Source of the DNA: JAWKWH01 sp040830725
GTDB lineage: Bacteria; Pseudomonadota; Alphaproteobacteria; Rhizobiales; Rhizobiaceae
Direction of reading: 5' to 3'
DNA: 64,000 nucleotides
NCBI GenBank assembly: GCA_040830725.1
Contig: JBFOMG010000013.1
Span: forward strand, 124,001-188,000
Positions 53,075 to 62,050 of the stretch are shown one piece after another. Each line of letters starts with the position of its first letter. The first letter of the stretch is position 1. The notes under the pieces were generated by a model. It worked only from the letters and a program-made list of their open reading frames with translations. It was not told the DNA's origin and did no database searches. The position numbers were made by a program, and so were the translations under genes.

Positions 53075-53105
53075 TTAGAGTGTTTCAAATTCAATTGGAA
53101 CCGTT
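53075..53105. repeat. Short intergenic palindromic repeat
   Basis: TTAGAG followed by an imperfect palindrome centred on TTCAAATTCAATTGGAA and ending CCGTT. It shares the frame TTAGAG...GTTCA...AA.TGGAA.CGTT with the ends of the 414-bp element at 41670-42083, so both may belong to one family of Rhizobiales intergenic repeats. The rest of the gap 53045-53314 shows no gene. Confidence 0.5.
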
Positions 53106-53314
53106 CAACCGTCCCGGCATTACGAATTTTGATCGAGCAGATGTCCCACGAATGTGTTCACATCGTGCTCCTGATCAAGCTTGTTTGGCGATTGATCATC
53201 CAATGCATATCCGAACGGAAAATGGCCCTGATTGCAGCCGGCTTCATCCAGGCGTCGTCTGCGATGTTTCGGCGCCCTGATGCATCGCACTTTCGTTGCG
53301 TCGAGTGCCGTTTC

Positions 53315-53596
53315 CTACCACCGGACGTTTTCGCCCGGCGCGGCCGGTTCCACTGCCAATGCGTGAACCCCGGCAGCCAATTCGTCGGCCAACAGATCAT
53401 TGACGGCGCGATGGCGCTCGATGCGGCTCATTCCGTCAAATTCCGCTGATATGATACGAACCCTGAAGTGCGTCTCGCCCTCTCCGTCAAACTGTGGTTG
53501 ATGGCCGGCGTGCTGATGGCTCTCATTGATCACTTCCATGCGCTCTGGCGAAAACCTGCCATTGAGCTTGGCTTCAATCGTTTCCTTTATGGACAT
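53315..53596 (-). CDS. bolA: BolA family protein
   Basis: 93-residue BolA, a class II KH-like protein that works with monothiol glutaredoxin in iron-sulfur handling. Conserved INESHQHAGH contains the likely cluster-binding His, followed by THFRVRIISAEFDGMSRIERHRAVNDLLADEL. Divergent from the J-domain gene, the usual Rhizobiales arrangement. Confidence 0.93.
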   Translation of the reverse strand: MSIKETIEAKLNGRFSPERMEVINESHQHAGHQPQFDGEGETHFRVRIISAEFDGMSRIERHRAVNDLLADELAAGVHALAVEPAAPGENVRW

Positions 53597-53720
53597 TTCA
53601 CGCTCCTTGGTTCATATGCGCCTGTTCAGCAGTTTTGGCGAACCGATTCAGCGGTTAGTGCCACAATTTGTTGATTGTCAATTCTTGTTTTGCGGTTTGA
53701 TCCAACCATACTCATGGGCA

Positions 53721-54335
53721 ATGAGCGAATTTTCGAAATATTTTGACAAGATTCGGGTGCGCCCCGACGCGGAAGCCGAAAAGCGCGCGCGCGAGCCTGA
53801 ATGCCAGTGGGAGGGTTGCACCAAGGCCGGAACCCACAAGGCACCGGTCGGCCGCCACAAGGAGGGTGAGTATCTGCGCTTCTGTGTCAAACACGTGCGC
53901 GAATACAACAAAAATTACAACTACTTCTCGGGTCTGCCCGATTCCGATATCGCCAAGTTTCAAAAAGAAGCGCTGACCGGTCACCGGCCAACCTGGAAGA
54001 TGGGTGGAACCGGCGAAACCAAGGTCGCACCCGACATGGCAACCAAACGGTCGGGCAGGGCAGGATATTACAAGCGCATCCAGGACCCCTACAATCTGTT
54101 TGGTGCAGACGGGCCCAAGAAGTCCGGCCCGCGAAAACCCAAACCGCTTGAGGCCAAGGCGCTGGAAACATTGGGCCTCAGCCCAAAGGCCACTGGCGAA
54201 GACATAAAGACGCGCTATAAGGAACTCGTCAAACGCCACCATCCGGATGCGAATGGTGGCAATAGGGGTTCCGAAGAACGGTTCCGCGAAGTCTTGCAAG
54301 CCTATCGCCTGCTGCGGCAGGCGGGGTTGTGTTGA
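53721..54335 (+). CDS. J-domain-containing protein
   Basis: 204 residues with the J domain at the C terminus: ALETLGLSPKATGEDIKTRYKELVKRHHPDANGGNRGSEERFREVLQAYRLLRQ, including HPD. It should stimulate a DnaK-type ATPase. The N-terminal part has CQWEGCTKAGTHKAP and RFCVKHVREYN, a Cys/His cluster that may bind metal. The ATG at 53721 begins the conserved MSEFSKYFDKIR; earlier in-frame starts are discarded. Located between bolA and cobS as in other Rhizobiales. Confidence 0.9.
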   Translation: MSEFSKYFDKIRVRPDAEAEKRAREPECQWEGCTKAGTHKAPVGRHKEGEYLRFCVKHVREYNKNYNYFSGLPDSDIAKFQKEALTGHRPTWKMGGTGETKVAPDMATKRSGRAGYYKRIQDPYNLFGADGPKKSGPRKPKPLEAKALETLGLSPKATGEDIKTRYKELVKRHHPDANGGNRGSEERFREVLQAYRLLRQAGLC

Positions 54336-54411
54336 CCACGGCAAGTGATAAAGACCCTGTAACAATTCTCGACGACGGGCGCAGCGCTCCCAGATGCGCC
54401 CCGGAGGCATC

Positions 54412-55398
54412 ATGAACAAGCATGAACGCGACATAACCAATCTGCCCGACACCACTGTTTCAGCCAAGGAAACATTCGGGTTCGACACGGATATGGTCAT
54501 TCCGGCCTACACCGTGCGCGATGAGCAGGTACCGGACATCGACCCGGACTACCAGTTTGACCAGACGACGACGATGGCAATTCTGGCGGGCTTCGCGTTC
54601 AACCGCCGCGTCATGATTTCCGGTTATCACGGTACCGGCAAATCGACGCATATTGAGCAGGTGGCTGCGCGGCTCAACTGGCCCTGCGTGCGGGTCAATC
54701 TTGACAGCCATGTCAGTCGTATCGACCTCGTCGGCAAGGATGCGATCGTGCTGCAGGACGGCAAGCAGGTCACCGAGTTCCGCGACGGCATTCTGCCTTG
54801 GGCCTACCAGCACAATGTTGCGCTATGTTTCGACGAATACGATGCCGGCCGTCCGGATGTCATGTTCGTGATTCAGCGCGTGCTAGAATCGTCCGGACGT
54901 CTGACGCTGCTTGATCAGTCCAGGGTTATTCGGCCTCACCCGGCATTCCGGCTGTTTGCCACCGCAAATACCGTTGGTCTCGGTGACACGACCGGGCTCT
55001 ATCACGGCACGCAGCAGATCAACCAGGCGCAGATGGACCGCTGGTCGATCGTCACGACGCTGAATTACCTGCCACATGATGACGAGGCGGGAATCGTGTT
55101 GGCCAAGGCCAAGCATTACCAGAATGAAGAGGGCCGCGACATTGTCGGCAAGATGGTGCGTGTTGCCGACATGACCCGTAATGCCTTCATGAATGGCGAC
55201 CTGTCGACGGTCATGAGCCCGCGCACCGTGATTACCTGGGCCGAGAATGCCGAGATTTTCGGTGATGTCGGCGTGGCCTTCAGGCTGACATTTCTCAACA
55301 AGTGCGATGAATTGGAACGGGCAGTCGTTGCCGAGTTCTACCAGCGTGCATTCGGTGAAGAACTGGCCGAAAGCGCAGTCAACGTCGTATTGGCTTAG
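54412..55398 (+). CDS. cobS: Cobaltochelatase subunit CobS
   Basis: 328-residue AAA+ subunit of the aerobic cobaltochelatase CobNST, which inserts cobalt into hydrogenobyrinate a,c-diamide. Walker A GYHGTGKST, Walker B region VALCFDEYDAG, sensor RLFATANTVGLGD and arginine finger region MDRWSIV. The ATG at 54412 follows GGAGG; the extra in-frame ATG at 54394 has none. cobT follows nine bases downstream. Confidence 0.95.
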   Translation: MNKHERDITNLPDTTVSAKETFGFDTDMVIPAYTVRDEQVPDIDPDYQFDQTTTMAILAGFAFNRRVMISGYHGTGKSTHIEQVAARLNWPCVRVNLDSHVSRIDLVGKDAIVLQDGKQVTEFRDGILPWAYQHNVALCFDEYDAGRPDVMFVIQRVLESSGRLTLLDQSRVIRPHPAFRLFATANTVGLGDTTGLYHGTQQINQAQMDRWSIVTTLNYLPHDDEAGIVLAKAKHYQNEEGRDIVGKMVRVADMTRNAFMNGDLSTVMSPRTVITWAENAEIFGDVGVAFRLTFLNKCDELERAVVAEFYQRAFGEELAESAVNVVLA

Positions 55399-55407
55399 TA
55401 ACCGAAC

Positions 55408-57309
55408 ATGGCCGGGCCGGGTGACAATTCCAGAAGCGGCATAAAGATCGGAGCTGACACCGACGGTTTCAAACGTGCGGTTTCGACCTGTGTTCGCGCC
55501 ATCGCGGGTGACCACGAGGTTGAGGTCAGTTTCTCCAAAGACAAGCCGACAATGGCCGGCAATCTTGTGCGGCTCCCGGAACTGCCGCGCAAACCGAGCG
55601 CGACGGATATATCGGTCACACGCGGTGTCGGCGACTCCATGGCGCTGAGAAAGGCGTGTCACGATCCGGCCGTCCACAACAAGTTGGCTCCCCAGGGCCG
55701 GCAGGCCCGGGCGATTTTTGATGCGGTCGAACAAGCCCGTGTCGAAGCCATCGGCGCCCGCGCAATGCCCGGTGTCGCGGAAAACCTGGCACACATGCTG
55801 GAAGACCGGTTCGCCCGCTCCAACCTTGGTGCGGTGACAGACAAGGCTGACGCCCCGCTGGAGCAGGCGGTGGCAATGATGGTGCGTGAAAAGCTGACAG
55901 GCGCCGCGCCACCCAGCAGTGGCGAGAATGTTGTCAGCCTTTGGCGTGAATGGATTGCTGACAAGGCCGGCGGCGACATGGAAAACCTGGAAGCGAGTCT
56001 CGACGACCAGGGTGCATTCGCCAGACTGATCCGCGACATGCTGGTTTCGATGGAAATGGCCGATGAGCTCGGCGATGAGGAAAACGACGAGACCGACGAC
56101 AGCGACGACGACCAGGAACAGGGCGATGACCAGCCCGAAGATGATGGCGAAACCGATTCCAGTTCGGAACAGGCTGAATCGGAAGAGGCTCCCGGCGACA
56201 GCGAGGAAGATCAAACCGGTGAGATGGAGGCCTCCGATGCTACGGCGGAGGATGTCAACGAAGACGATACAGATGACGACGCCGAAACGCCCGGCGAGGC
56301 GAAACGGCCAGAACACCCGTTTGCCGACTTGCCATCGGACTTCGATTACAAGGTTTTCACCTCGCACTTCGACGAGATCATCGGTGCCGAGGAATTGTGC
56401 GAGGAAGAGGAACTTGAGCGCCTGCGAGCCTTTCTCGACAAACAGCTGGCCAATCTGCAGGGCGTTGTCGGTCGGCTGGCCAACCGGTTGCAGCGCCGGT
56501 TGATGGCACAGCAGAACCGGTCCTGGGATTTCGACCTTGAAGAGGGCTATCTCGATCCTGCCCGCCTGCCGCGGCTGGTCATGGACGAAATGAAGGGTAC
56601 GTTTGCCGCGCTGACCTATAAACAGGAGCGCGATACCAAGTTTCGAGACACCGTCGTCACATTGCTGATCGACAACTCCGGTTCGATGCGCGGGAGGCCC
56701 ATTACCGTTGCAGCGACCTGCGGTGACATTCTCGCGCGTACACTGGAACGCTGCGGTGTCTCGGTCGAGATTCTCGGTTTCACCACCCGGGCCTGGAAGG
56801 GCGGGCAGGCGCGCGAGAAATGGCTCAAAGACGGCAAGCCGGCAAATCCCGGCCGGCTGAACGATCTGCGGCACATCGTCTACAAATCGGCAGACGCTCC
56901 ATGGCGGCGTTCGCGGCGCAATCTTGGCCTGATGATGCGTGAGGGCCTTTTGAAGGAAAACATCGATGGCGAGGCCCTGCTATGGGCGCACCGCCGGTTG
57001 TTGGGCCGTCGGGAACAGCGCAAGATCCTGATGATGATCTCCGATGGCGCGCCAGTGGATGATTCGACGTTGTCGGTCAATCCCGGAAATTATCTCGAGC
57101 GGCATTTGCGCGCGGTCATCGAATTGATCGAAACCAAGTCGCCTGTCGAGCTGCTGGCCATCGGCATCGGCCATGATGTAACACGCTATTACCGCCGCGC
57201 CGTCACGATCGTTGACGCTGAAGAGCTGGCCGGTGCAATGACCGAACAACTGGCGTCCCTGTTCACCGAAGAGAGCGGGCCCGACCGCGGGCTTCGCCGC
57301 GCGAGCTGA
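55408..57309 (+). CDS. cobT: Cobaltochelatase subunit CobT
   Basis: 633-residue VWA-type partner of CobS. N-terminal helical part (1-220), a strongly acidic low-complexity stretch (about 215-300: ENDETDDSDDDQEQGDD and similar), and a C-terminal von Willebrand A domain with MIDAS LLIDNSGSMRG and ISDGAPVDDSTLS. CobS-CobT form the ATPase rings that drive CobN. The antisense strand of this gene and cobS has an accidental 663-codon open frame. Confidence 0.95.
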   Translation: MAGPGDNSRSGIKIGADTDGFKRAVSTCVRAIAGDHEVEVSFSKDKPTMAGNLVRLPELPRKPSATDISVTRGVGDSMALRKACHDPAVHNKLAPQGRQARAIFDAVEQARVEAIGARAMPGVAENLAHMLEDRFARSNLGAVTDKADAPLEQAVAMMVREKLTGAAPPSSGENVVSLWREWIADKAGGDMENLEASLDDQGAFARLIRDMLVSMEMADELGDEENDETDDSDDDQEQGDDQPEDDGETDSSSEQAESEEAPGDSEEDQTGEMEASDATAEDVNEDDTDDDAETPGEAKRPEHPFADLPSDFDYKVFTSHFDEIIGAEELCEEEELERLRAFLDKQLANLQGVVGRLANRLQRRLMAQQNRSWDFDLEEGYLDPARLPRLVMDEMKGTFAALTYKQERDTKFRDTVVTLLIDNSGSMRGRPITVAATCGDILARTLERCGVSVEILGFTTRAWKGGQAREKWLKDGKPANPGRLNDLRHIVYKSADAPWRRSRRNLGLMMREGLLKENIDGEALLWAHRRLLGRREQRKILMMISDGAPVDDSTLSVNPGNYLERHLRAVIELIETKSPVELLAIGIGHDVTRYYRRAVTIVDAEELAGAMTEQLASLFTEESGPDRGLRRAS

Positions 57310-57311
57310 AC

Positions 57312-58322
57312 TTGCGGAACAGGGCAATACTGGCAGCGATGCTGGTCTCAGCAACTTTCACGTCCTGCCCAGGTCAGGTGGTGGCACAGGAAGCGGCTGC
57401 AATCCCTGCCGAGATCCGCAGCTATCCGATAAGAAACTTCAAGATAGGGTCCACAGAGACCCGGTTTGGGCGGCTGAAGTTTGTCGGCGGCCTTGAGCTG
57501 CGCTCTGCACTTGATCATTTCGGTTCGATGTCGGGCTTCCGCTATGTGACGCCGGGCAGTGAGTTCATCGGCGTGACTGACAGCGGATTTTGGTATCACG
57601 GCAAACTGGAAAGAGACGGCAAGGGAGTTCCGGTCGGCGTCAGCGGTTTTTCAATGCAGCCAATGGTCGATGCATCCGGTGCGATCAATAATGAGAAATG
57701 GCATACGGATGCAGAGGGGTTGGCCGTTCTGGACGGCGAAGTGACAGTCGGTTTCGAGCGCGAACACCGGATCGCGATATTTGACCTGGCGCCGGCAAAC
57801 ATGGGTACGCCAAACGCAACAGTTCCGTTTCTGGTTCCCGCATATGAATTGCGCCGGAACAAGGGCTTCGAAGCCATTGCCTACTCACCGGAGGATTCTG
57901 CGCTTGAAGGTGCGCGCATCGCTATCACCGAGCGCAGCATTGACAAACAGGGCAATTTTTTCGCTGCGGTTCTCGAAGGTCCGCGAAAGGGCATTTTCAA
58001 GGTAAGACGGCGCGGTACATTCGACATCACCGCTTGCGCATTTCTCGCTGATGGCAGCCTGTTGTTGCTGGAGCGCAGCTTCAACATGGCTGAAGGCGTG
58101 AAAATGCGCTTCAGGCAGGTTGAAACCGCCACCATCGCGGCGGGAAAGACGATTGATGGCACCATATTGTTCGACGCTGACCTGAATTTTCAGATCGACA
58201 ATATGGAAGGGCTGGAAGCCTGGATTGACGAGGAAGGCCGGCAAAGGATCGCGGTAGTATCGGACGACAACCACTCCATCCTGCAACGCAATCTTTATTT
58301 GGAATTCATTCTCACTGAGTGA
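57312..58322 (+). CDS. Phytase-like esterase family secreted protein
   Basis: 336 residues of the esterase-like activity of phytase family (PF13449-type beta propeller), exported. The frame begins two bases after cobT with TTG at 57312, giving a basic MRNR n-region and a hydrophobic stretch; the next ATG is at 57339 and would shorten the signal. ATFTSC (Cys at about 19) resembles a lipobox, so a lipoprotein is possible. Conserved HTDAEGLAVLDGEVTVGFEREHRI and NKGFEAIAYSPED. Substrate unknown; it follows cobT in many Rhizobiales. Confidence 0.85.
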   Translation: MRNRAILAAMLVSATFTSCPGQVVAQEAAAIPAEIRSYPIRNFKIGSTETRFGRLKFVGGLELRSALDHFGSMSGFRYVTPGSEFIGVTDSGFWYHGKLERDGKGVPVGVSGFSMQPMVDASGAINNEKWHTDAEGLAVLDGEVTVGFEREHRIAIFDLAPANMGTPNATVPFLVPAYELRRNKGFEAIAYSPEDSALEGARIAITERSIDKQGNFFAAVLEGPRKGIFKVRRRGTFDITACAFLADGSLLLLERSFNMAEGVKMRFRQVETATIAAGKTIDGTILFDADLNFQIDNMEGLEAWIDEEGRQRIAVVSDDNHSILQRNLYLEFILTE

Positions 58323-58329
58323 GCGGCTT

Positions 58330-58959
58330 TCAGGCGGTCTCGACCGGCTTCAGTCGCGATAGCAAAAAACCGTAGGGCGCCAGCATTGCAAGCGCTACCA
58401 GCAGCTTGACGCCCAAATCGCCAACGGCGAGCGAAACCCAGAGCGGCACCTCGCGTCCGAGAAAATCCACGCCGAATCCCAGTGAACCGTCCTGCATGCC
58501 GAACAACCCGTCGACAAAGGCAAAATAGGGAGCAAATGCCAGGCCAAAGAACAGGATCGTGTCCAGTATGGACCCGATAACTGACGACAACAGCGGCGCA
58601 CGCCACCACTGCTCGCGACGCAGCCAATCGAATATCGACGTATCAAGCAGCTGCGCGACCAGAAACGCCGTTCCGGAAGCGATTGCAATTCGTGGCGTTG
58701 CCAGCCAGATCGAAAGTACGACCGCCAGCGCAAATCCCGCAAAAACAACACGGCGGGCGGCGGCCGGGCCCAGCCGGCGGTTGGCCAAATCGTTGACCAG
58801 AAATGCGACCGGATAGGTGAACGCACCCCAGGTCAACAGTTCCCCGAGACCGAAATGATTGAACTGGAATTGGACAAGGTAGTTCGATGCCGCGACGACA
58901 ACAACCATCATCGCAACGAATGGCACAACGCTTGCCGTTGAAAGCTTTCCTGTTGACAT
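58330..58959 (-). CDS. VUT family queuosine precursor transporter (YhhQ-like)
   Basis: 209-residue inner-membrane transporter with six hydrophobic segments, expected to import queuine or preQ precursors for tRNA modification. TYPVAFLVNDLANRRLGPAAARR and the DTSIFDWLRREQWWRAPLLSSVIGSILDTILFFGLAF block are diagnostic. Upstream of rpmB on the same strand. I looked for a preQ1 riboswitch in front and saw none. Confidence 0.92.
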   Translation of the reverse strand: MSTGKLSTASVVPFVAMMVVVVAASNYLVQFQFNHFGLGELLTWGAFTYPVAFLVNDLANRRLGPAAARRVVFAGFALAVVLSIWLATPRIAIASGTAFLVAQLLDTSIFDWLRREQWWRAPLLSSVIGSILDTILFFGLAFAPYFAFVDGLFGMQDGSLGFGVDFLGREVPLWVSLAVGDLGVKLLVALAMLAPYGFLLSRLKPVETA

Positions 58960-59021
58960 TTTTTTATCCTGGGTGATGGAACCAGTCGTCGATCGGTAAA
59001 GTCCGAAAACGCAAAGCCGAA

Positions 59022-59315
59022 TTAGGCTGCGGTTTCGGCCTGCTTCTTGGCAATCTGCTTTTTCAGCAGCCGTGCGCGCTGCGACAATTCATCGGCGCTG
59101 GCTTTGGCGAGAAACGGGTCCAAGCCACCGCGGTGCTCAACGGTGCGCAGAGCTGCCGCTGAAACGCGCATCCGATAGCTTTGGCCCATCGCCTCCGACA
59201 TTAGCGTTACATTCACCAGATTGGGCAGAAAACGACGGCGCGTTTTGTTGTTGGCGTGGCTTACATTGTTTCCGGTCAAAACGGACTTGCCGGTCAACTC
59301 GCACGTGCGTGACAT
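59022..59315 (-). CDS. rpmB: 50S ribosomal protein L28
   Basis: 97-residue L28: MSRTCELTGKSVLTGNNVSHANNKTRRRFLPNL is the family signature, without the zinc-binding cysteine pairs of other types beyond C5. The ATG at 59315 begins this signature; 17 extra in-frame codons upstream are discarded. The 250-base divergent region to the DUF3108 gene probably has promoters for both, but no consensus was clear. Confidence 0.96.
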   Translation of the reverse strand: MSRTCELTGKSVLTGNNVSHANNKTRRRFLPNLVNVTLMSEAMGQSYRMRVSAAALRTVEHRGGLDPFLAKASADELSQRARLLKKQIAKKQAETAA

Positions 59316-59567
59316 CTCGAAAAACCTTCTATCAATTCGGTGTCGCCGCGGGCTGAAATACGTCAATGTCGCACCGGAATTTTCGGCGCGTATGCGCTTT
59401 CGACTGCCTCACGGGAAAAGTCGCGCTTCCATAGTGGGAATTGGGACAAGCGTCAAGCGGGGACACGTTCCTGTGACGTCGTTCATCTACCATTCATCGG
59501 CAATTTTCCATATAGTTACTGTTAGTTGAGAGGCTTGGGTTGGACCAAGAGAGGATTTCTGACCAAT

Positions 59568-60356
59568 ATGACCAGACGAATTGCAGCTCTTGTCGCCGGA
59601 ATCGCCATTCTGCTCCCGTTGAATGCGGCCGCACTGGAGGCGCCAAAAACCTTCCGTGGCGACTATAAATTGACATTTCTTGGCCTGAGAATTGCCAAAT
59701 CAACCTTCATCTCGAATTTCTCCGGCGACACATTCGTGCTCAACGGCAGCCTCAAAAGCGCCGGCCTGGCCCGCATGTTCGACAAGACTGTCGCATACAC
59801 CCAGGTTACCGGGCGCATAGCGGAGAACGCCGTGGAGCCTGTCGGCTATCAATTGAACTATGTCATGGGCGGCAAGACACAGAAAACAGCGATTCGCTTC
59901 TCCGGAGGCAAGGTGGTCGAAACCGAGAACGTGCCGCCGTTAAAAAAGCGCGGCGCCAATTGGGTCCCGCTCAGTGCCGATGACTTGAGTGCGGTGTTCG
60001 ACCCACTGACGGCCACCATGGTCCGTGCCAATTCGGCCCGTGAAGTGTGCAATCGCACGATCCGCGCCTATGACGGCGAGATGCGGGTTAACCTGAAGCT
60101 CAGCTATGCCGGGATGAGGCCGTTTCGCACGAAAGGCTTCAAGGGCGATGTGGTGCGTTGCAAGGCAAAATTCGAGCCGGTTTCCGGATATCGCAAGGGC
60201 CGTCGCGCGCTTGAGTTCATGAAACACCGCAGCCGCATGGAAATCGGCTTCGCACCTGTCGGGTCCAGCAATATTTACGCGCCGATCATCGCTTCCGTTG
60301 GCACTCAGGTGGGCACGCTGCGGCTTTATGCGACAAGGTTTGCCGCCAGCAATTGA
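59568..60356 (+). CDS. DUF3108 family exported protein
   Basis: 262 residues with a signal peptide (MTRRIAALVAGIAILLPLNAAALEA) and the DUF3108 beta-rich fold (GDYKLTFLGLRIAKSTFISNFSGDTFVLNGSLKSAGLARMF; VVRCKAKFEPVSGYRKGRR). Function not established; family members are periplasmic or outer-membrane associated. Its place beside rpmB is conserved in Rhizobiales. ATG at 59568 chosen for the signal peptide; AGAGGA lies 13 bases upstream. Confidence 0.85.
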   Translation: MTRRIAALVAGIAILLPLNAAALEAPKTFRGDYKLTFLGLRIAKSTFISNFSGDTFVLNGSLKSAGLARMFDKTVAYTQVTGRIAENAVEPVGYQLNYVMGGKTQKTAIRFSGGKVVETENVPPLKKRGANWVPLSADDLSAVFDPLTATMVRANSAREVCNRTIRAYDGEMRVNLKLSYAGMRPFRTKGFKGDVVRCKAKFEPVSGYRKGRRALEFMKHRSRMEIGFAPVGSSNIYAPIIASVGTQVGTLRLYATRFAASN

Positions 60357-60428
60357 CCGGCACAGAGCTTCCAATGCAATAAGGTCCGGTTTCAACGCGC
60401 CAGCGTGCGCTTCTCAAACGGACCAAAC

Positions 60429-61316
60429 ATGGCGCGGGCAACGTTTGTCGGTTTTTCAGCAGTTGCGATGTGGGCGCTGCTGGCACTTTTCACTGATGCT
60501 TCCGGGCAGGTGCCGCCTTTTCAACTGGCGGCGCTTACCTTCTCCATTGGTGCGGCAGCAGGGTTTGCGGTCCGGGGTTTCATTCCCGCACCGGCCAGCG
60601 CGCCGGTTCCGGTGGCAGCATGGATAACTGGCATCGCTGGCCTGTTCGGATACCATTTTTTCTACTTTACCGCGCTGAGAAATGCCCCGGCCGCCGAGGC
60701 GAGCCTGATAGCCTATCTTTGGCCGTTGTTGATTGTGCTTGGCTCAGCGCTGATGCCGGGTGAGCGGCTTGGTTGGCATCATATTGCCGGCGCTCTGTTG
60801 GGATTGCTGGGCTGCGCGCTGATTGTGACCGGAGGTGAAGGGTTCGTATTTGATCCCCGGTACGGCTATGGCTATGCCGCGGCGGGAGTTTGCGCGCTGG
60901 TGTGGTCGTCCTATTCACTGCTGTCGCGGCGGTTCAACGCCGTGCCGACCCATATTGTGGCCTGGTTTTGCCTGGCGACGGCCATCCTGTCCCTGGCTTG
61001 TCATCTGGCACTGGAGCAAACCATATGGCCAACCGGCGCATCCCAGTGGCTGGCTGTTGCCGGGCTCGGATTGATGCCGGTGGGTGCTGCCTTCTATGCC
61101 TGGGACTATGGCGTCAAGCGCGGCAATATCCAGGTTCTCGGCGCAGCGAGTTATGGCGCACCGCTGTTGTCGACCATCATTCTCGTCATTGCGGGAAGGG
61201 CCGAACCAACACTGTTATTGGCTGTTGCCTGTCTCCTGATCACCGGTGGCGCCGTTCTTGCCGCTAAATCGATGCTGTTCGACAATCGCAAGCCTTCAAG
61301 TCCGGAGCAGCCCTGA
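60429..61316 (+). CDS. EamA/DMT family transporter
   Basis: 295 residues with ten hydrophobic segments in two EamA repeats, a drug/metabolite exporter type. YLWPLLIVLGSALMPGERLGWHHIAGALLGLLGCALIV ends the first repeat and SYGAPLLSTIILVIAGRAEPTLLLAVACLLITGGAVLA the second; close in style to aromatic amino-acid exporter YddG. Start at 60429; GTG at 60405 also possible. Its stop overlaps the next ATG by one base (TGATG). Confidence 0.88.
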   Translation: MARATFVGFSAVAMWALLALFTDASGQVPPFQLAALTFSIGAAAGFAVRGFIPAPASAPVPVAAWITGIAGLFGYHFFYFTALRNAPAAEASLIAYLWPLLIVLGSALMPGERLGWHHIAGALLGLLGCALIVTGGEGFVFDPRYGYGYAAAGVCALVWSSYSLLSRRFNAVPTHIVAWFCLATAILSLACHLALEQTIWPTGASQWLAVAGLGLMPVGAAFYAWDYGVKRGNIQVLGAASYGAPLLSTIILVIAGRAEPTLLLAVACLLITGGAVLAAKSMLFDNRKPSSPEQP

Positions 61317-61981
61317 TGCCGTTTCCCGGAGGATTGGAAGCAACTGCGAACGGTACGCTGCTTTTCTCGATCATCGCTGCATTGGTCTATCTGCTCATCG
61401 TCAAACGGCCACCGTCATGGCGGCGAACCGTCGTGAAGGCGCTCTCGACTGCCCTGCTTGCACTATTGGCAGCGATTGAGGGCGGTCCGGCTCTGCTGGT
61501 CCTGGCTCTCGCTCTCGGTTCGCTGGGCGATGCGTTCCTGGCTAACGATGGTGAAAGGGCATTCCTCGGCGGTCTGACCAGTTTTTTGGCGGCACATCTG
61601 GCCTATGTCTGGTTGTTCTGGTCTGCCGGTTACGGCGCCGAAACGCTTGGTGCGGAGATATGGCGCCTCGCCGGCACCGTCCTCATTTTGGGTCTGGCAG
61701 CGGTCATGATGTATATGCTGCTTCCCACTGTTGGAGGGGATCTGAGGATTCCGGTTGGCGTGTATGTCGGTGCAATTGTGCTGATGGGTCTCACCGCACT
61801 TACACTCGACAAACCAATGGTCATATTAGGTGCTGCCATGTTCATGGCGTCCGACACGATTTTGGCCAGCGAAAAATTTCTGCTCGCGGAGCGTTCGCCG
61901 CACCGGCGGTGGACACCTTACGCTGTATGGACGCTCTATTATGCCGGCCAGGCAGCAATCGCGCTCGGCTTTCTGTCGTAG
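61316..61981 (+). CDS. YhhN/TMEM86 family membrane protein
   Basis: 221-residue protein with eight hydrophobic segments of the YhhN family, homologous to TMEM86 lysoplasmalogenase, which cleaves the vinyl-ether bond of lysoplasmalogens. Motifs LGSLGDAFLA with the conserved Asp, and MASDTILASEKF match the family. Coupled to the EamA gene. The bacterial substrate is not settled. Confidence 0.87.
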   Translation: MPFPGGLEATANGTLLFSIIAALVYLLIVKRPPSWRRTVVKALSTALLALLAAIEGGPALLVLALALGSLGDAFLANDGERAFLGGLTSFLAAHLAYVWLFWSAGYGAETLGAEIWRLAGTVLILGLAAVMMYMLLPTVGGDLRIPVGVYVGAIVLMGLTALTLDKPMVILGAAMFMASDTILASEKFLLAERSPHRRWTPYAVWTLYYAGQAAIALGFLS

Positions 61982-62043
61982 GCTGTAGTGACCATTTAAC
62001 GAGTGTCTGCAGCGCAGAAAACCGTTATGTGGTCACTTCAGCC
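61981..62043. terminator. Nested inverted repeat between convergent genes
   Basis: GGCTGTAGTGACCA (61981-61994) and TGGTCACTTCAGCC (62030-62043) are inverted with one mismatch in 14 pairs; inside lies a second small stem TCTGC-AGC-GCAGA. The unit sits exactly between the YhhN stop and the DUF985 end (62051). It is likely a bidirectional terminator or a cruciform-forming block, although no long T-run follows. Confidence 0.5.
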
Positions 62044-62050
62044 TCGGTCC

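Noticed and set aside
53129..53449. Plus-strand frame of 106 codons overlapping bolA
   Set aside because: Antisense over bolA and without features; the region 53045-53314 appears non-coding.
54883..56874. Minus-strand open frame of 663 codons
   Set aside because: It lies wholly antisense to cobS-cobT, has no domain and mirrors the codon bias of cobT; the plus-strand genes are unmistakable.
58960..59021. preQ1 riboswitch in front of the YhhQ-like gene
   Set aside because: The short gap lacks the stem and A-rich tail of either preQ1 class.
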